64,000 nt of DNA from CAWCTD01 sp963798455 (GTDB taxonomy: Bacteria; Acidobacteriota; Terriglobia; Bryobacterales; Bryobacteraceae). The notes beneath the pieces were generated by a model. That model saw only the letters and a list, made by a program, of their open reading frames with translations, made no database searches and had not been told where the DNA came from. Position 1 is the first letter of the stretch; each line of letters opens with the position of its first letter. Shown piece by piece: positions 1 to 9,422 of this stretch. The stretch lies in contig CAWCTD010000003.1 of assembly GCA_963798455.1 (NCBI GenBank), forward strand, positions 434,001-498,000. Direction: 5' to 3'. The translations under genes were made by a program, and so were the position numbers.

Positions 1-387
1 ATCCCCCCGGATTTGAGCTGTGCTATCGGATCCTACCAACCGGATCCGCACGAGCCCGAACCGTCTCTCGCCGGTGGATTCCCCGGGCATAGCTCTCGCC
101 TCCCGAATCGGTCCCGCCTCTTCCCGCCGGCTCAAGGCCAGGATCACCTCGGTCGGCGTCAGCAGCATGCTGTACCCGCTGCCGCGCGCCAGGAACCTGG
201 CGGATGGATCAGCTTGGCCCCAATTGGCCTCGAAGCTCAACTCGAGTCGGCCGTACAATTCATCGAGCCGGTGCTGTCCCTGTTCAGCGGCTGCGATCAA
301 ACCGCCGGCAGGTGTCATGAAACCGCCCAACGCCAGAGCGAGAGCCAGTCCAGCCTTCAACGGCTTTTGCGTCTGTTTACGTCCCAT
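1..387 (-). CDS. Partial secreted protein, N-terminus of an SBBP/DUF7948-type protein
   Basis: The gene reads leftward off the window edge; 129 N-terminal codons are present without a stop. The start ATG (complement of 385-387) follows GGGGAAAC, a usable ribosome site. Residues 1-35 form a signal peptide: basic MGRKQTQK, a hydrophobic ALALALGG core, then small residues. The mature part contains LSFEANWGQADPSARFLARG, then GYSMLLTPTEVILAL and VRIRLVG. This matches the conserved N-terminal domain that precedes SBBP beta-propeller repeats in large secreted acidobacterial proteins. That family call is from memory of the motif. The repeats themselves would lie outside the window. Confidence 0.72.
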   Translation of the reverse strand, partial: MGRKQTQKPLKAGLALALALGGFMTPAGGLIAAAEQGQHRLDELYGRLELSFEANWGQADPSARFLARGSGYSMLLTPTEVILALSRREEAGPIREARAMPGESTGERRFGLVRIRLVGSDSTAQIRGD

Positions 388-601
388 GTTTCCCCTTACC
401 GCCCGTCCTCGAGACGGCGAATCCACGCTGCAGCTCTTAGCCGAGATTGCGCTTCGGTTTTCTGGCAACCGCGGGTCGTACCGGCAGTCTCCATATCAGT
501 CTGAGATGTCCAGTTCAGTATATATCCTGCTGCCGATCTTTGAGCCTGACAGCCGCACTTTCTTCCCTGGTGAGCACTTCGCGCGAGATAAATGACTGTC
601 T

Positions 602-2272
602 CTATTTTTCGTGCTTACGGCTTCCCAGCGTCAGGAATGCCTGGCGCAGGCGGGGGTGGTGCTGGAGGAGGCGCAGGTAGAGGGCTTCATCGGGGCCCAT
701 TTTGGCGCGGATGATGGCCATGATTACCTTCTTGTCGGCGTCGGGCCAGTCCGCCAGATCGGGGATCTGGTCCAGCACCTGGGCCATGTTCATGAACTCG
801 CGGTGGGCGCCCACCCGAACTCCGAGTGCCTTGGCGACCCGGGCCGCCGCCTCCTCCGGGTTGCTCCGCTGCGAGGCCAGCGCCAGGTTGCGCACGCTGA
901 AGCGGTCCCAGTCGCCCCGCGGAGCACCGGACATCTCGAAGATGAGATGGCCCGCGGCCAGCCGCCGCAGCGTGGGCGCGGCACTCCGATAACCGGCCCG
1001 CTTGGACATCCTGGACTCTTCCCCCTCCAGCACCCGCGTCACCTCCGGCAACACGGGGCGAAATCCCAGTTTGCGGTAGAACCAGAAAGCGCCCGAGGCG
1101 ATGGCCTCTTCGTTGTCCAGGCCGATCTGATAGGGGTCGATGGAGAAACAGGTTGTTCCCAGCAACTGGTGAAGCAAGCGCAGCACCCGAGCAAAGATCC
1201 ACGCCGTCTCACCTTCGCGGAAGGTGTAGTACAGGTTGAAGCCGATCTCCATCCGGTCGAACAGGGACAAGGTCTCGTAGTAGCCGGTGGGGACGCCGTT
1301 CTTGAACATCATGGCCGCATGGTAGGCGCGCAGGGGCAGCCTCCACTTCGGTGGAACGCCACACACGTAGATCGCTAGGCCGCGGCCGGCATCCACGTGC
1401 AGGACGTTTGCCGGGTCGCCGTAGGTGAAGCCGTGAAGCTCCCGATAACGGCTGGCGGAAGTAGCCAGCGCCATGTTCAGGAACGCCTGCCCGCCTTCCA
1501 GGTCAAGCTGCTTGACTTCCAGCGGCGGGGAGTGGAGTTCGCGGTCCAGGGAAATCCGCGACCGGGAAATCAAGGGCTCCGTGTGGTAGAACACCTGGCG
1601 CGGCGAGCGGCTGACCGCGGTACGGGCGGCATGAGACTCCCCGAGTTCCCAGCGCACGGGCAGCACCAGGGAGGCGTAGAGGTCCGCCTTCTCCTTGGGC
1701 GAGACCGGCAACGCCTCCAGGCGGGCCAGCAGCCATTCCAGTGCCTCGCCGCGGCCGCCTGCCGCGCGATGGAGCCATTCCAGATAGGGGATGTGGGGCT
1801 CCACCATCAAGTCTTCCTCGACCAGCGGGAACAGCTTGCGCCAGGCCGGGGCGAGGCGGTCGTCCGGTTCGAAGCAGTCGTCGTCGATACGGAGCCGCCC
1901 GGGTTCCAGTGCCACAAGGCGCCGCGCGACATCGTAGCTGAAGATCGCCGAGAACGCAGTCCCCGTGATACCGGAAACTTCAGGTTCCTCGAAGGGAGCG
2001 AGATCGGCGTCCGCGGCGCGAAGCCGGGCCACGCGCTCGCCGAACGATGCCAGCAGTTCCTCGGTCTGGCGCAGCAGCTCCGAAGTCCCGGGGTAGGCGC
2101 GAACAAACAGCAGGGCTTCATGGAAACGGATGAGGGACGCCGCATCGGGGAACCGGCGGCGACCCAGCCTGGCAAGCAGCCGGCCAAGACGTCCGGCGCC
2201 CGCGGGGCTGAAATCGCGCTTGCACTGTTCGAGTTGGGTCAAAAGCTGGTCCAGCGAGGTGTTCTGAGTCAT
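602..2272 (-). CDS. Conserved hypothetical protein, about 556 aa
   Basis: A long, well-formed reading frame with no domain I can name. I chose the ATG giving MTQNTSLDQLLTQLEQ; an upstream in-frame ATG at 2317 would add 15 residues. No clear ribosome site precedes either. The protein looks soluble: no signal peptide or membrane segment. Arg- and Leu-rich helices occupy the first 90 residues. The middle is rich in aromatic and charged residues, and the last 100 residues are again helical. It is divergent from the 921-aa gene at 2388, separated by about 115 bp that must hold both promoters. No function is assigned. Confidence 0.6.
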   Translation of the reverse strand: MTQNTSLDQLLTQLEQCKRDFSPAGAGRLGRLLARLGRRRFPDAASLIRFHEALLFVRAYPGTSELLRQTEELLASFGERVARLRAADADLAPFEEPEVSGITGTAFSAIFSYDVARRLVALEPGRLRIDDDCFEPDDRLAPAWRKLFPLVEEDLMVEPHIPYLEWLHRAAGGRGEALEWLLARLEALPVSPKEKADLYASLVLPVRWELGESHAARTAVSRSPRQVFYHTEPLISRSRISLDRELHSPPLEVKQLDLEGGQAFLNMALATSASRYRELHGFTYGDPANVLHVDAGRGLAIYVCGVPPKWRLPLRAYHAAMMFKNGVPTGYYETLSLFDRMEIGFNLYYTFREGETAWIFARVLRLLHQLLGTTCFSIDPYQIGLDNEEAIASGAFWFYRKLGFRPVLPEVTRVLEGEESRMSKRAGYRSAAPTLRRLAAGHLIFEMSGAPRGDWDRFSVRNLALASQRSNPEEAAARVAKALGVRVGAHREFMNMAQVLDQIPDLADWPDADKKVIMAIIRAKMGPDEALYLRLLQHHPRLRQAFLTLGSRKHEK

Positions 2273-2387
2273 GAGTGACACGTCCGCCGCATTTTTTTGT
2301 GGAAGCCTTTCAAGCATATACCGCCGGGCGGCCGGACGTCACCGGGGGCAGGCGGACGCACGCCGCTACCATCAAAACGGGGTAGCC

Positions 2388-5153
2388 TTGTCCGAGAGAA
2401 TCTACAAACTTCAGCCGGATCGAACCATCCAATTGCGCGGATTCGACGATTTGGGCGCTTCGGCGGCGCTTCACTCGGCTACGCCATCGAGCTTCAAGGT
2501 GAGCGGGGTGTTCAGGGATGCGGCGGATTTCGCCGTCCTGGTCCTCTATGACGCGGACAACTTCTATGAACACCCGCGGCTGAAGTACCTGCCCGACACG
2601 GACTTCTCCGGCCTCACGCTGAGCTTCGAGGTCTACTATTCGGGGCTGATGCCGCTGGACTCGCCCAAGTACCCGACCATCGACTGGCCGTACCTTGATG
2701 TCATCCGGCCCGACGGGAGCACAGCCAAGATCGGGCTGTTCCCGCACGCCGTCCAAGCCGGCGGGAGCTACTCCCGCGCGGAAGCGAGCTTTGTGATCGA
2801 GGACAACGGCCTGGAGCCTTACGACAGGATCACGCTGTGGTACCTGAACTTCGCCTTCGATTACATCGTGCCCAATGATCCCGTGCTGCCGAGCGCGGCG
2901 GACATCGCCTCGGCGCTCGCGGCGCAAATCAACGGCGTGGATTGGGAAGCGCTCGGCACGCTGATCCCTCTCAGCGCCGAAGCCCAAGGCAGCACGTTGC
3001 GGGTCATGGCGGACCGCCCCGGCCAGGACGGGAACATGGTGCGGATGTACGCCGTGGCCAAGAATGACCGCCTGAAGGCCACGCAGCCAGTGGCGGTTTT
3101 CGAGGGCGGCAGCTCGGATGCGACCTGGCGGATCACGCTCGATTTCGAGGCTCTGGGAATCCCACAGATACGCCAGATGTGGCTGACGCTGGCTCCGCCG
3201 CTCGCCGACGGAACGGCGCTGCCCGACACGGAGTGGGAGGCCACCTTCACCAACTGGACTCTCAGCGGGCTAGACGGCAAGCGTGCGTTGCCGGTGGCGG
3301 GACCCGGCAGTGTGCGCGTGGAAGAGAACGATTCCTGGTGCAAGTACTCCGGCAACTGGACCACCGAATCAGGCTTCTACTCGAAGGGCTATGCCAGGAG
3401 AGCATCCACAGTCGACGATTCGGTGGCGGTGTTCTACACCTGCCCGTCGGCCCACGATCTGTACATTGGGACATCGCTCAATTCCGATCGAGGGGTGGCG
3501 GGAATCCGGTTGGACGATGACGCCGAAACGGACCTGGACTGCCACCTGGATGCCGAGCCGGCGGTGGTCACGCGGCGCAAGGTCCGGGCAGCCGTCCCGG
3601 CTGGCGCGCACACGGTAGCCATCCGGCTCAAATCGGCCGGGCATTTCTACTTCGACTTCCTGGAAGCAGCCGTGCCTTCGGACATCCCGGAGGCCCTGCC
3701 GTTGATCGAGCACGTTGCGCCCGCCCTGGACTACAGCACCGATCACACCTACAAGCTCCCGCCCGCGCGCATCCTGTGGATGTTCGACCAGTTGGGTTAC
3801 GCCGGGCCGATGAACGAGTACATCGGCGTGTTTTGGTGGAACCAGCGGAAGCGCGAGGAGGCCGTGATCCCAAGTGTCCAGGTGACCTTTGACGGCCAGT
3901 TCCTCCCCGGCGACCAGGTGTTCCTCGCCATCGGCGGCCAGAGCTGCGGCAAGACCGTGTTCCCCAACGAAGACGGCGCCGTGATCGCCAGGCATTTCCA
4001 GCACTTCATCAACGCCACCTACGTCGGCGTGTGGGCTTCGGCAGTGGACAACGTGTTGACCATCACCGCGAGGTCGCCGAAGCCAGCCTACTCTTACACT
4101 TTCCAAGCCTGGAAAGAGAGCGGACAGGAATCGAGCGGCACGGTTACGTTCACGGGCAGCCTGCAAAACGGCGATCCCGGCCGGTGGGTGGTGGACCCTT
4201 CGCAGACGCCGGCCCTCAACCGCGGCGCGCGCGACTGGCACCTCGACTTCTTCAACGAGTGCCGGCTGGGAGGGCGAGAGGTTACGGCAGCCTCGTCCAT
4301 GGAGCTGGTCAACCCTCCGGAGGGTTTCGGCGCCAGGTTTCCCGACGGCCAAGTGGTGGCGACGTCGGTGGGCTTCGGAAGCCTGGTTTCAACCCACTGC
4401 GCGTTTTCGAGCCCGATGCTGGACTACCAAAAACAGGTCTTCCAGGCGCTGGCGGACATCATGGCGGCCGCGGCGATCGAGCCCAGCCTTCAGTTTGGGG
4501 AGTTCTGCTGGTGGTATTTCACCAACCGGAGCGCGTCGAACCCGGGCGGGGGCATGGCCTACTACGACGACGAAACGAAATCCGCTGCCGCGTCCGCCCT
4601 GGGCCGGCCGCTGCACGTCTTCACGGGGCCTGAGGACGATCCTGGAATCAATGACGGGGCGGATGCGACATTCCTCCGCAACCGCCTGCGCAGCCACGTC
4701 AGCGCCCTGGCCGGCTACATTCGCAGTCTGTATGCCTCCGCCAAGTTCGAAGTGCTCTTCCCCTACGACGTAAATTATCCCACTCCGGCCGGCGTGCATC
4801 TCATCGGGGGGCGGCTGAACCGGTTCGTCAACCTGCCCGTGGAATGGGAGCGGATGGAGACGAGCGGTTTGGACCGACTGAAGATCGAGGCGTTGGACTT
4901 CGGGGCATGGAGCCGGGACCTAAACCTGACCAGGGAGGCCGTTCTGTTCGAGCTGGGGCCGGCGTGGCCGAAGGAATCGTTGCGACACCTGCTGCCGGTC
5001 TTCCAGCCGGGCTATCCCTGGGAAAAGGAATGCTCCACGGCGCTCGGTGAAGGTATTTCCGCCGCCAACCTGTGGGCGTTTGACCACATCTGCCTGTTCG
5101 GAGAAGACCCTTCGCCGATGCTGCAGACAGCCAGCGCCAGGCGGCAGGGGTAG
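2388..5153 (+). CDS. Large conserved protein resembling acidobacterial non-contractile tail sheath proteins
   Basis: The frame is open from 2271, but the first 39 codons read like spacer DNA. Conserved-looking sequence begins at a TTG giving (M)SERIYKLQPDRTIQLRGFDD, so I place the start at 2388 (921 aa). The opening resembles a group of acidobacterial proteins I recall being named non-contractile tail sheath protein. That is recall, not a search result. The text suggests beta-rich N-terminal domains (DVIRPDGSTAKIGLF, LTLSFEVYYSGLMPLDSPKY) followed by a C-terminal part with many aromatic residues. There is no signal peptide. No other tail genes lie nearby, so it is not part of an obvious phage tail cluster. 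It is convergent with the next gene, with only 3 bp between stops. Confidence 0.55.
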   Translation: MSERIYKLQPDRTIQLRGFDDLGASAALHSATPSSFKVSGVFRDAADFAVLVLYDADNFYEHPRLKYLPDTDFSGLTLSFEVYYSGLMPLDSPKYPTIDWPYLDVIRPDGSTAKIGLFPHAVQAGGSYSRAEASFVIEDNGLEPYDRITLWYLNFAFDYIVPNDPVLPSAADIASALAAQINGVDWEALGTLIPLSAEAQGSTLRVMADRPGQDGNMVRMYAVAKNDRLKATQPVAVFEGGSSDATWRITLDFEALGIPQIRQMWLTLAPPLADGTALPDTEWEATFTNWTLSGLDGKRALPVAGPGSVRVEENDSWCKYSGNWTTESGFYSKGYARRASTVDDSVAVFYTCPSAHDLYIGTSLNSDRGVAGIRLDDDAETDLDCHLDAEPAVVTRRKVRAAVPAGAHTVAIRLKSAGHFYFDFLEAAVPSDIPEALPLIEHVAPALDYSTDHTYKLPPARILWMFDQLGYAGPMNEYIGVFWWNQRKREEAVIPSVQVTFDGQFLPGDQVFLAIGGQSCGKTVFPNEDGAVIARHFQHFINATYVGVWASAVDNVLTITARSPKPAYSYTFQAWKESGQESSGTVTFTGSLQNGDPGRWVVDPSQTPALNRGARDWHLDFFNECRLGGREVTAASSMELVNPPEGFGARFPDGQVVATSVGFGSLVSTHCAFSSPMLDYQKQVFQALADIMAAAAIEPSLQFGEFCWWYFTNRSASNPGGGMAYYDDETKSAAASALGRPLHVFTGPEDDPGINDGADATFLRNRLRSHVSALAGYIRSLYASAKFEVLFPYDVNYPTPAGVHLIGGRLNRFVNLPVEWERMETSGLDRLKIEALDFGAWSRDLNLTREAVLFELGPAWPKESLRHLLPVFQPGYPWEKECSTALGEGISAANLWAFDHICLFGEDPSPMLQTASARRQG

Positions 5154-5156
5154 CGG

Positions 5157-6137
5157 TCATTTCGGGGTGGCAGCGGCGGGAGGCGCAAGGTTGGGCAGCC
5201 CGACCTCCTGCCACTGCTGGCTGCCGGCCGCCAACTTCAGCAGGTTGTACTGTCCAACAGCCCACAATGCGTCACCCACCCGGACAATCCGAGTCAGAAA
5301 AGGCTGGCCCGTCAGATCGATGAATTCCCACTTTTCGCCGCCGTCCTTGCTTATCAGGAGGTCGTTGTCGGCCGCGATCCAGCCCGTGCCGGAGCTGTCG
5401 AACATGATCGACGTGAGGGAAAAGTTGGTCGGGGTGTCTTCCGCAGTCCAGTTGGCTCCTCCGTCCTTGGTGCGCAGGATCTGCCCGGCGAACCCAACCG
5501 CCCAGCCGTTCTTCTGGTCCTTGAAGTAGATCGCATTCACAGTCCAGGCCATGGCAGGGACCTTGCCCGCAGTCCAGGTGCGACCGCCGTCGGTGGTGCG
5601 AGTGACATTGCCAATCCAGCCTCCGGCCCACCCATTCTGGGCATCGAGGAAAAACAGGCACTCCAGCGGCTGAGTGACGTCGCTTTTCTCCTGGGCCCAT
5701 GTCCGGCCGCCATCCACTGAGTGCAGCAGAACGCCGCCATAGCCCGCGATCCAGCCCGCCTGGTCCCTGAACTCGATGGCCATCAAGTTGTTCTGGACGG
5801 GCACCTCGACTTTCCGCCAGGTGTTGCCGCCATCCTCGGTCCCAAGCAGAGTCCCGCCGTAACCGACGACGAAACCGCGGCGGGAATCCACCCAGGCCGC
5901 CGATTGGAGATTACTGTCGGTCTGGATACTCTTGACCTGCCAGGTCTTACCCTGGTCCGAACTGAGGAGCATCCGGTGATCCTCACACAGCATCCACACG
6001 CCGGCTGGCCCGATGCCAGCGTCCACAGGCTCACAGGCCGCGTTAGCGGCCGCGAACGCCAAGACCGACGACAAGCTGCCGAGCAGCAGCAGCAAGGATA
6101 CTCTGTGCATGAACCACCTTCTTGGAGTGCTTGCCAT
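5157..6137 (-). CDS. Secreted Ycf48/BNR-repeat beta-propeller protein
   Basis: The protein has a signal peptide (LLLLLGSLSSVLAFAAANA) followed by at least six BNR/Ycf48-type blades marked by D-G-G-x-T-W cores: SDQGKTW, EDGGNTW, VDGGRTW, TDGGRTW, KDGGANW and KDGGEKW. Between them recur G-W-x-x-G-x-x-G segments such as GWIAGYGG and GWAVGFAG. This is the repeat of photosystem II assembly factor Ycf48/HCF136, but in non-photosynthetic bacteria it is a general exported propeller of unknown role. The start at 6137 has AGGA about ten bases upstream. A second ATG at 6110 follows AAGGTGG very closely and would also keep the signal peptide. Confidence 0.82.
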   Translation of the reverse strand: MASTPRRWFMHRVSLLLLLGSLSSVLAFAAANAACEPVDAGIGPAGVWMLCEDHRMLLSSDQGKTWQVKSIQTDSNLQSAAWVDSRRGFVVGYGGTLLGTEDGGNTWRKVEVPVQNNLMAIEFRDQAGWIAGYGGVLLHSVDGGRTWAQEKSDVTQPLECLFFLDAQNGWAGGWIGNVTRTTDGGRTWTAGKVPAMAWTVNAIYFKDQKNGWAVGFAGQILRTKDGGANWTAEDTPTNFSLTSIMFDSSGTGWIAADNDLLISKDGGEKWEFIDLTGQPFLTRIVRVGDALWAVGQYNLLKLAAGSQQWQEVGLPNLAPPAAATPK

Positions 6138-6274
6138 GTCTATATTTTCCTATGAGTTACCGCAAAAAGGTACCGTTCGGACCGCCGCTCCGGATTCCGG
6201 CGCAATTTGACCTGAAACCTATAATGATGGCACAAACAGGGGCTTGGTTACAGGCCACGGCGAGCTCGGCGTGG

Positions 6275-8770
6275 TCACCCAGTTCCACACGTGTTCTTCA
6301 GCAGCTGGCGCACCGCGGCGCTCGAGTCTTGCGCCAGGGCCTGGCGGGCGAGGGCTTCGGCCTCGGGCAACGCGCAGCCGGCGATGGCGCGCTTGAGGCC
6401 GGGAATCAGCCCGGAGCTCAGGCTGAGTTCCTCCAGGCCGAGGCCGATGAGCAGCGGCGTGGCCAGCGGGTCCGCGGCCAGCTCGCCGCATAGGGCGACA
6501 TCGATTCCCGCATCGTGGCCGGCTTGGATCGCTTGCCGGATCAGGCGCAGGACGGCGGGCTGGAAGGGATCGGCCAGCCTGGCCACGCGTGCGTTGGTCC
6601 GGTCGGCCGCCATGGCGTATTGGATGAGGTCGTTGGTTCCGATGCTGAAGAACGCCGCCTCGCGAGCAAGTTGATCCGCGATCGCCACGGCCGACGGCAC
6701 CTCGATCATCACGCCCACTCGCATGTTCTTCCGGAAGCCGAGCCCTTCGCGCTCCAGCCCGGCCTCTATTTCGGCGAGCATCGCCTTGACCGCGCGCACT
6801 TCGTCCACGGTGGAGACCATGGGCAGCAGCAGCTCCACGGGGTGTTCGGCTCCGGCGCGGAGGATAGCGCGAAGCTGGGTGCGGAACAAGTCAGGCAGGC
6901 CCAGCGTGAGGCGGACGCCGCGGCAGCCCAGGGAGGGGTTGGCTTCTTCACCGATTTCGATGTAGGGCAGGCTCTTGTCGCCGCCCACGTCCAGGGTGCG
7001 GATTACCAGCGGCCGGCCCTGGAGCGATTCGGCGATAGTGCGATAGGCGAAAAGCTGTTCCTCCTCGTCGGGCGCTTCCGCGCGGCCCAGAAATAGGAAC
7101 TCGGTGCGCAGTACGCCCACGCCCTCTGCTCCGCACTCCACGGCTTCCACGGCTTCGGAAACGCCGCTGATGTTGGCCAGTACTCTGATGCGGCGCCCAT
7201 CCTGTGTCGTGGCCGGCCGGTTCCTTTCCTGTTGTGCCGCGCGGCGGGCGGTGAGCCACGCTTCGCGGCGGCTCTGGAGGAGGCTGACCTGGTCCGGTTC
7301 GGGAGACACCCACACCACGCCCTGCTCCCCATCCAGGGCCACCGTCATCCCTTCGGAGAGTGCCGAGAGAGCGGGTCCCAGCCCCGCCACGGCTGGAATT
7401 CCGATGGCCCGCGCCAAGATCACGCTGTGCGCGCTGGCGCTCCCCGACTCCAGGCACAGGCCCATCACCATGTTCGGGTCCAAATCCCTGACCTCGGAGG
7501 GCGCCAGATCGTGCGCGGCGAGGATGGAGGGTTCGGCGAGTTCCACAGAGGCGGCCGCGAGGCCCGCCAGTTTCCGCATGACCCGCGTGGAGACGTCGGC
7601 CACGTCAGCGGCCCGGGCCCGCAGATAGGGATCTTCGAGCGCGGCCAGGCGGGCCGCCATGGCCTGGGTCGCGGTTTGCCAGGCTTGCTCGGCGTGGGCC
7701 CATTCGACCAACACCGCGTTGGAGGCTATCCCGATCAGCTCCGGGTCTTCCAGAAAGAGCACTTGGGCGTCGAAGATGCCGGCCTCGCTCTCGCCGGCCT
7801 TGTTTCGCCCCCACTCGTAGAGCGCCCGCGTCTCCTTCTGCGCGTCTTGAACGGCGGTGACCAGCCGCTCCCACTCAGCCTCCGGATCGGCGGCGAACTT
7901 CTCGGTTGTCTGAAAGACCGGCGGGCGAAGCCGGACAAGCGGCCCGACAGCGATCCCGGCGGAGGCCGGGATCCCGGCAAGCTGGCCGTGCCCCAGGCTG
8001 GTTTTCAGCGGCTCTTCGGGCGGGGTGGCCGGAGACTCCGTCGCTTCGCCGCAACCTAACTCGATAAACGCCGCCAGGCTCTCCACCGCCATGTGCGCGT
8101 CCGGCCCCCGCGCGCGCAACCGCAGTACATGCCCTTGCCGCGCTCCCAGTCCGAGGACAGCGCTGATGCCCCCGGCCTCGACCGGGCCCGCCGGCCGCGT
8201 GGTGTTCTCGATCATGGGCCGGGCCTGGAATCGCCGTGCGAGCCGGACAAGCTGAGCGGCCGGCCGCGCGTGCAGGCCGAGAGGGTTGACCAGGGTGACC
8301 AGCCTTTCGGCCGGGGGTTGGTCACCGCGGGTGGCAGCCGGGACCGGGAGGCTTTCCAGCACCACTCCCAGTTGGCCCGCTTTGGCTGCAAGAGCCTCCT
8401 GGGCCTCGTTGAACACCTCCTCCAAGCCTGCGCCGGCCGCGGCCAGCGTGGCGGCGGCCACGGCCCCCTCCACCAGGGGCGCGGCGCACAGGCGCACACG
8501 GCCTCGCTTCTCTGCCGCGAGCTGGTCCAGAGCCGTGTCAGCGCTCAGCAAGGCGCTTCCCAGGTCCATGAGGACCAACACCCCATCTTCGTTGTAGACC
8601 GACTCGATTGCCTCAAGCACCTTGAAGGCGTCGGTGCCGAAGGGGCTTTCGGCGTCAGATGTACCGCCCGCGGCCGCCAAACGAACCTGGCCCTTGGCGA
8701 CTTGCTCGGCCAGTTGGCACACGCCTTGAGCGAGAACGGCGCTGTGCGAAACGATGACAATTCCGATCAT
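6275..8770 (-). CDS. dhaM: DhaM, PTS phosphocarrier for dihydroxyacetone kinase with fused HPr and enzyme I
   Basis: This 831-aa multiphosphoryl transfer protein carries phosphate from PEP to ADP bound in DhaL. Domain 1 (about 1-135) is the EIIA(Dha) fold with phosphorylatable His9 in IVIVSHSAVLAQG. Domain 2 (about 155-245) is HPr, with His167 in NPLGLHARPAAQL. Domain 3 (about 262-831) is a full enzyme I. It starts AGIPASAGIAVGP, has swivel histidine His448 in SGSASAHSVILAR, and has PEP-site motifs GVLRTEFLFLGR, GCRGVRL and SIGTNDLIQYAMAADR. E. coli DhaM has a truncated enzyme I, so the complete one here implies a self-sufficient relay. It is last in dhaKLM, 9 bp after dhaL. Confidence 0.93.
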   Translation of the reverse strand: MIGIVIVSHSAVLAQGVCQLAEQVAKGQVRLAAAGGTSDAESPFGTDAFKVLEAIESVYNEDGVLVLMDLGSALLSADTALDQLAAEKRGRVRLCAAPLVEGAVAAATLAAAGAGLEEVFNEAQEALAAKAGQLGVVLESLPVPAATRGDQPPAERLVTLVNPLGLHARPAAQLVRLARRFQARPMIENTTRPAGPVEAGGISAVLGLGARQGHVLRLRARGPDAHMAVESLAAFIELGCGEATESPATPPEEPLKTSLGHGQLAGIPASAGIAVGPLVRLRPPVFQTTEKFAADPEAEWERLVTAVQDAQKETRALYEWGRNKAGESEAGIFDAQVLFLEDPELIGIASNAVLVEWAHAEQAWQTATQAMAARLAALEDPYLRARAADVADVSTRVMRKLAGLAAASVELAEPSILAAHDLAPSEVRDLDPNMVMGLCLESGSASAHSVILARAIGIPAVAGLGPALSALSEGMTVALDGEQGVVWVSPEPDQVSLLQSRREAWLTARRAAQQERNRPATTQDGRRIRVLANISGVSEAVEAVECGAEGVGVLRTEFLFLGRAEAPDEEEQLFAYRTIAESLQGRPLVIRTLDVGGDKSLPYIEIGEEANPSLGCRGVRLTLGLPDLFRTQLRAILRAGAEHPVELLLPMVSTVDEVRAVKAMLAEIEAGLEREGLGFRKNMRVGVMIEVPSAVAIADQLAREAAFFSIGTNDLIQYAMAADRTNARVARLADPFQPAVLRLIRQAIQAGHDAGIDVALCGELAADPLATPLLIGLGLEELSLSSGLIPGLKRAIAGCALPEAEALARQALAQDSSAAVRQLLKNTCGTG

Positions 8771-8779
8771 TGGGATACC

Positions 8780-9418
8780 TCAGGCGCCTTCGCGCCAAGT
8801 GTCGGCAGCGGCACGGACCAGCAACCAGGACGAGGTTGCGCCGGGGTCCTGGTGGCCCACGCTGCGCGGGCCCAGGTAGCTGGCTCTCCCCTTGCGCGCC
8901 TGCATGGGGATGGTGGCCAGCATCCCCTGTTCCGCGGCCGCCGCGCCAGCGGCCAGAACCGCCCCAAGGCTGCCGTCCTCATTGAGGGCTTTCCGCATCG
9001 CGGCCAGCGCGGGTTCGAGGGCGTCCACCATGGTCTTGTCGCCCGGCTCGGCTTTGCCGCGCCGCCGCACTCCTTCCGCGCCCGCCTGGAACAATGACAC
9101 CACCCCGGCGGCATCCAGCTCCGACTTCCCGGCGCAAGCCGCGCTCGCCCGCAGAAAGAATGTGCCGTACAGCGGTCCGGAGGCGCCGCCCACGTTGCGG
9201 ATGAGAACGGTGGCCGCCGTCTGGAGAATGGCGCCGATGTCGGCGGCGGCATGGGAGGCCAGCTCGGTTCTGACCGCCGCGAAGCCCCGGTCCATATTGA
9301 TGCCGTGATCCGCGTCGCCGATGGCCGAGTCGAGTTCCGTCAGCCGCTGCCGGTTCTCCGCATAGACCCGCTGAAGACAGTTCAGCCATTCCAGCAGCTC
9401 TTGCTTGCCGACGGTCAT
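8780..9418 (-). CDS. dhaL: DhaL, ADP-binding subunit of PEP-dependent dihydroxyacetone kinase
   Basis: This 212-aa all-helical subunit holds Mg-ADP as a coenzyme. It receives phosphate from DhaM and passes it to dihydroxyacetone on DhaK. The Mg-ADP signature appears as DSAIGDADHGINMDRGF near residue 30. Further conserved elements are IRNVGGASGPLYGTFF and GDKTMVDALEPA, then the C-terminal KGRASYLGPRSVGHQDPGA, typical of DhaL and the L domain of ATP-dependent DHA kinases. Length matches the family (about 210). It sits 4 bp after dhaK and 9 bp before dhaM, so the three are almost certainly co-transcribed. Confidence 0.95.
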   Translation of the reverse strand: MTVGKQELLEWLNCLQRVYAENRQRLTELDSAIGDADHGINMDRGFAAVRTELASHAAADIGAILQTAATVLIRNVGGASGPLYGTFFLRASAACAGKSELDAAGVVSLFQAGAEGVRRRGKAEPGDKTMVDALEPALAAMRKALNEDGSLGAVLAAGAAAAEQGMLATIPMQARKGRASYLGPRSVGHQDPGATSSWLLVRAAADTWREGA

Positions 9419-9422
9419 GCGG

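Noticed and set aside
13..595. Two overlapping plus-strand frames of 163 and 191 codons at the left edge
   Set aside because: They are shadows of the partial minus-strand gene with a clear signal peptide at 1-387; composition is Ser/Pro/Arg-rich without a start context.
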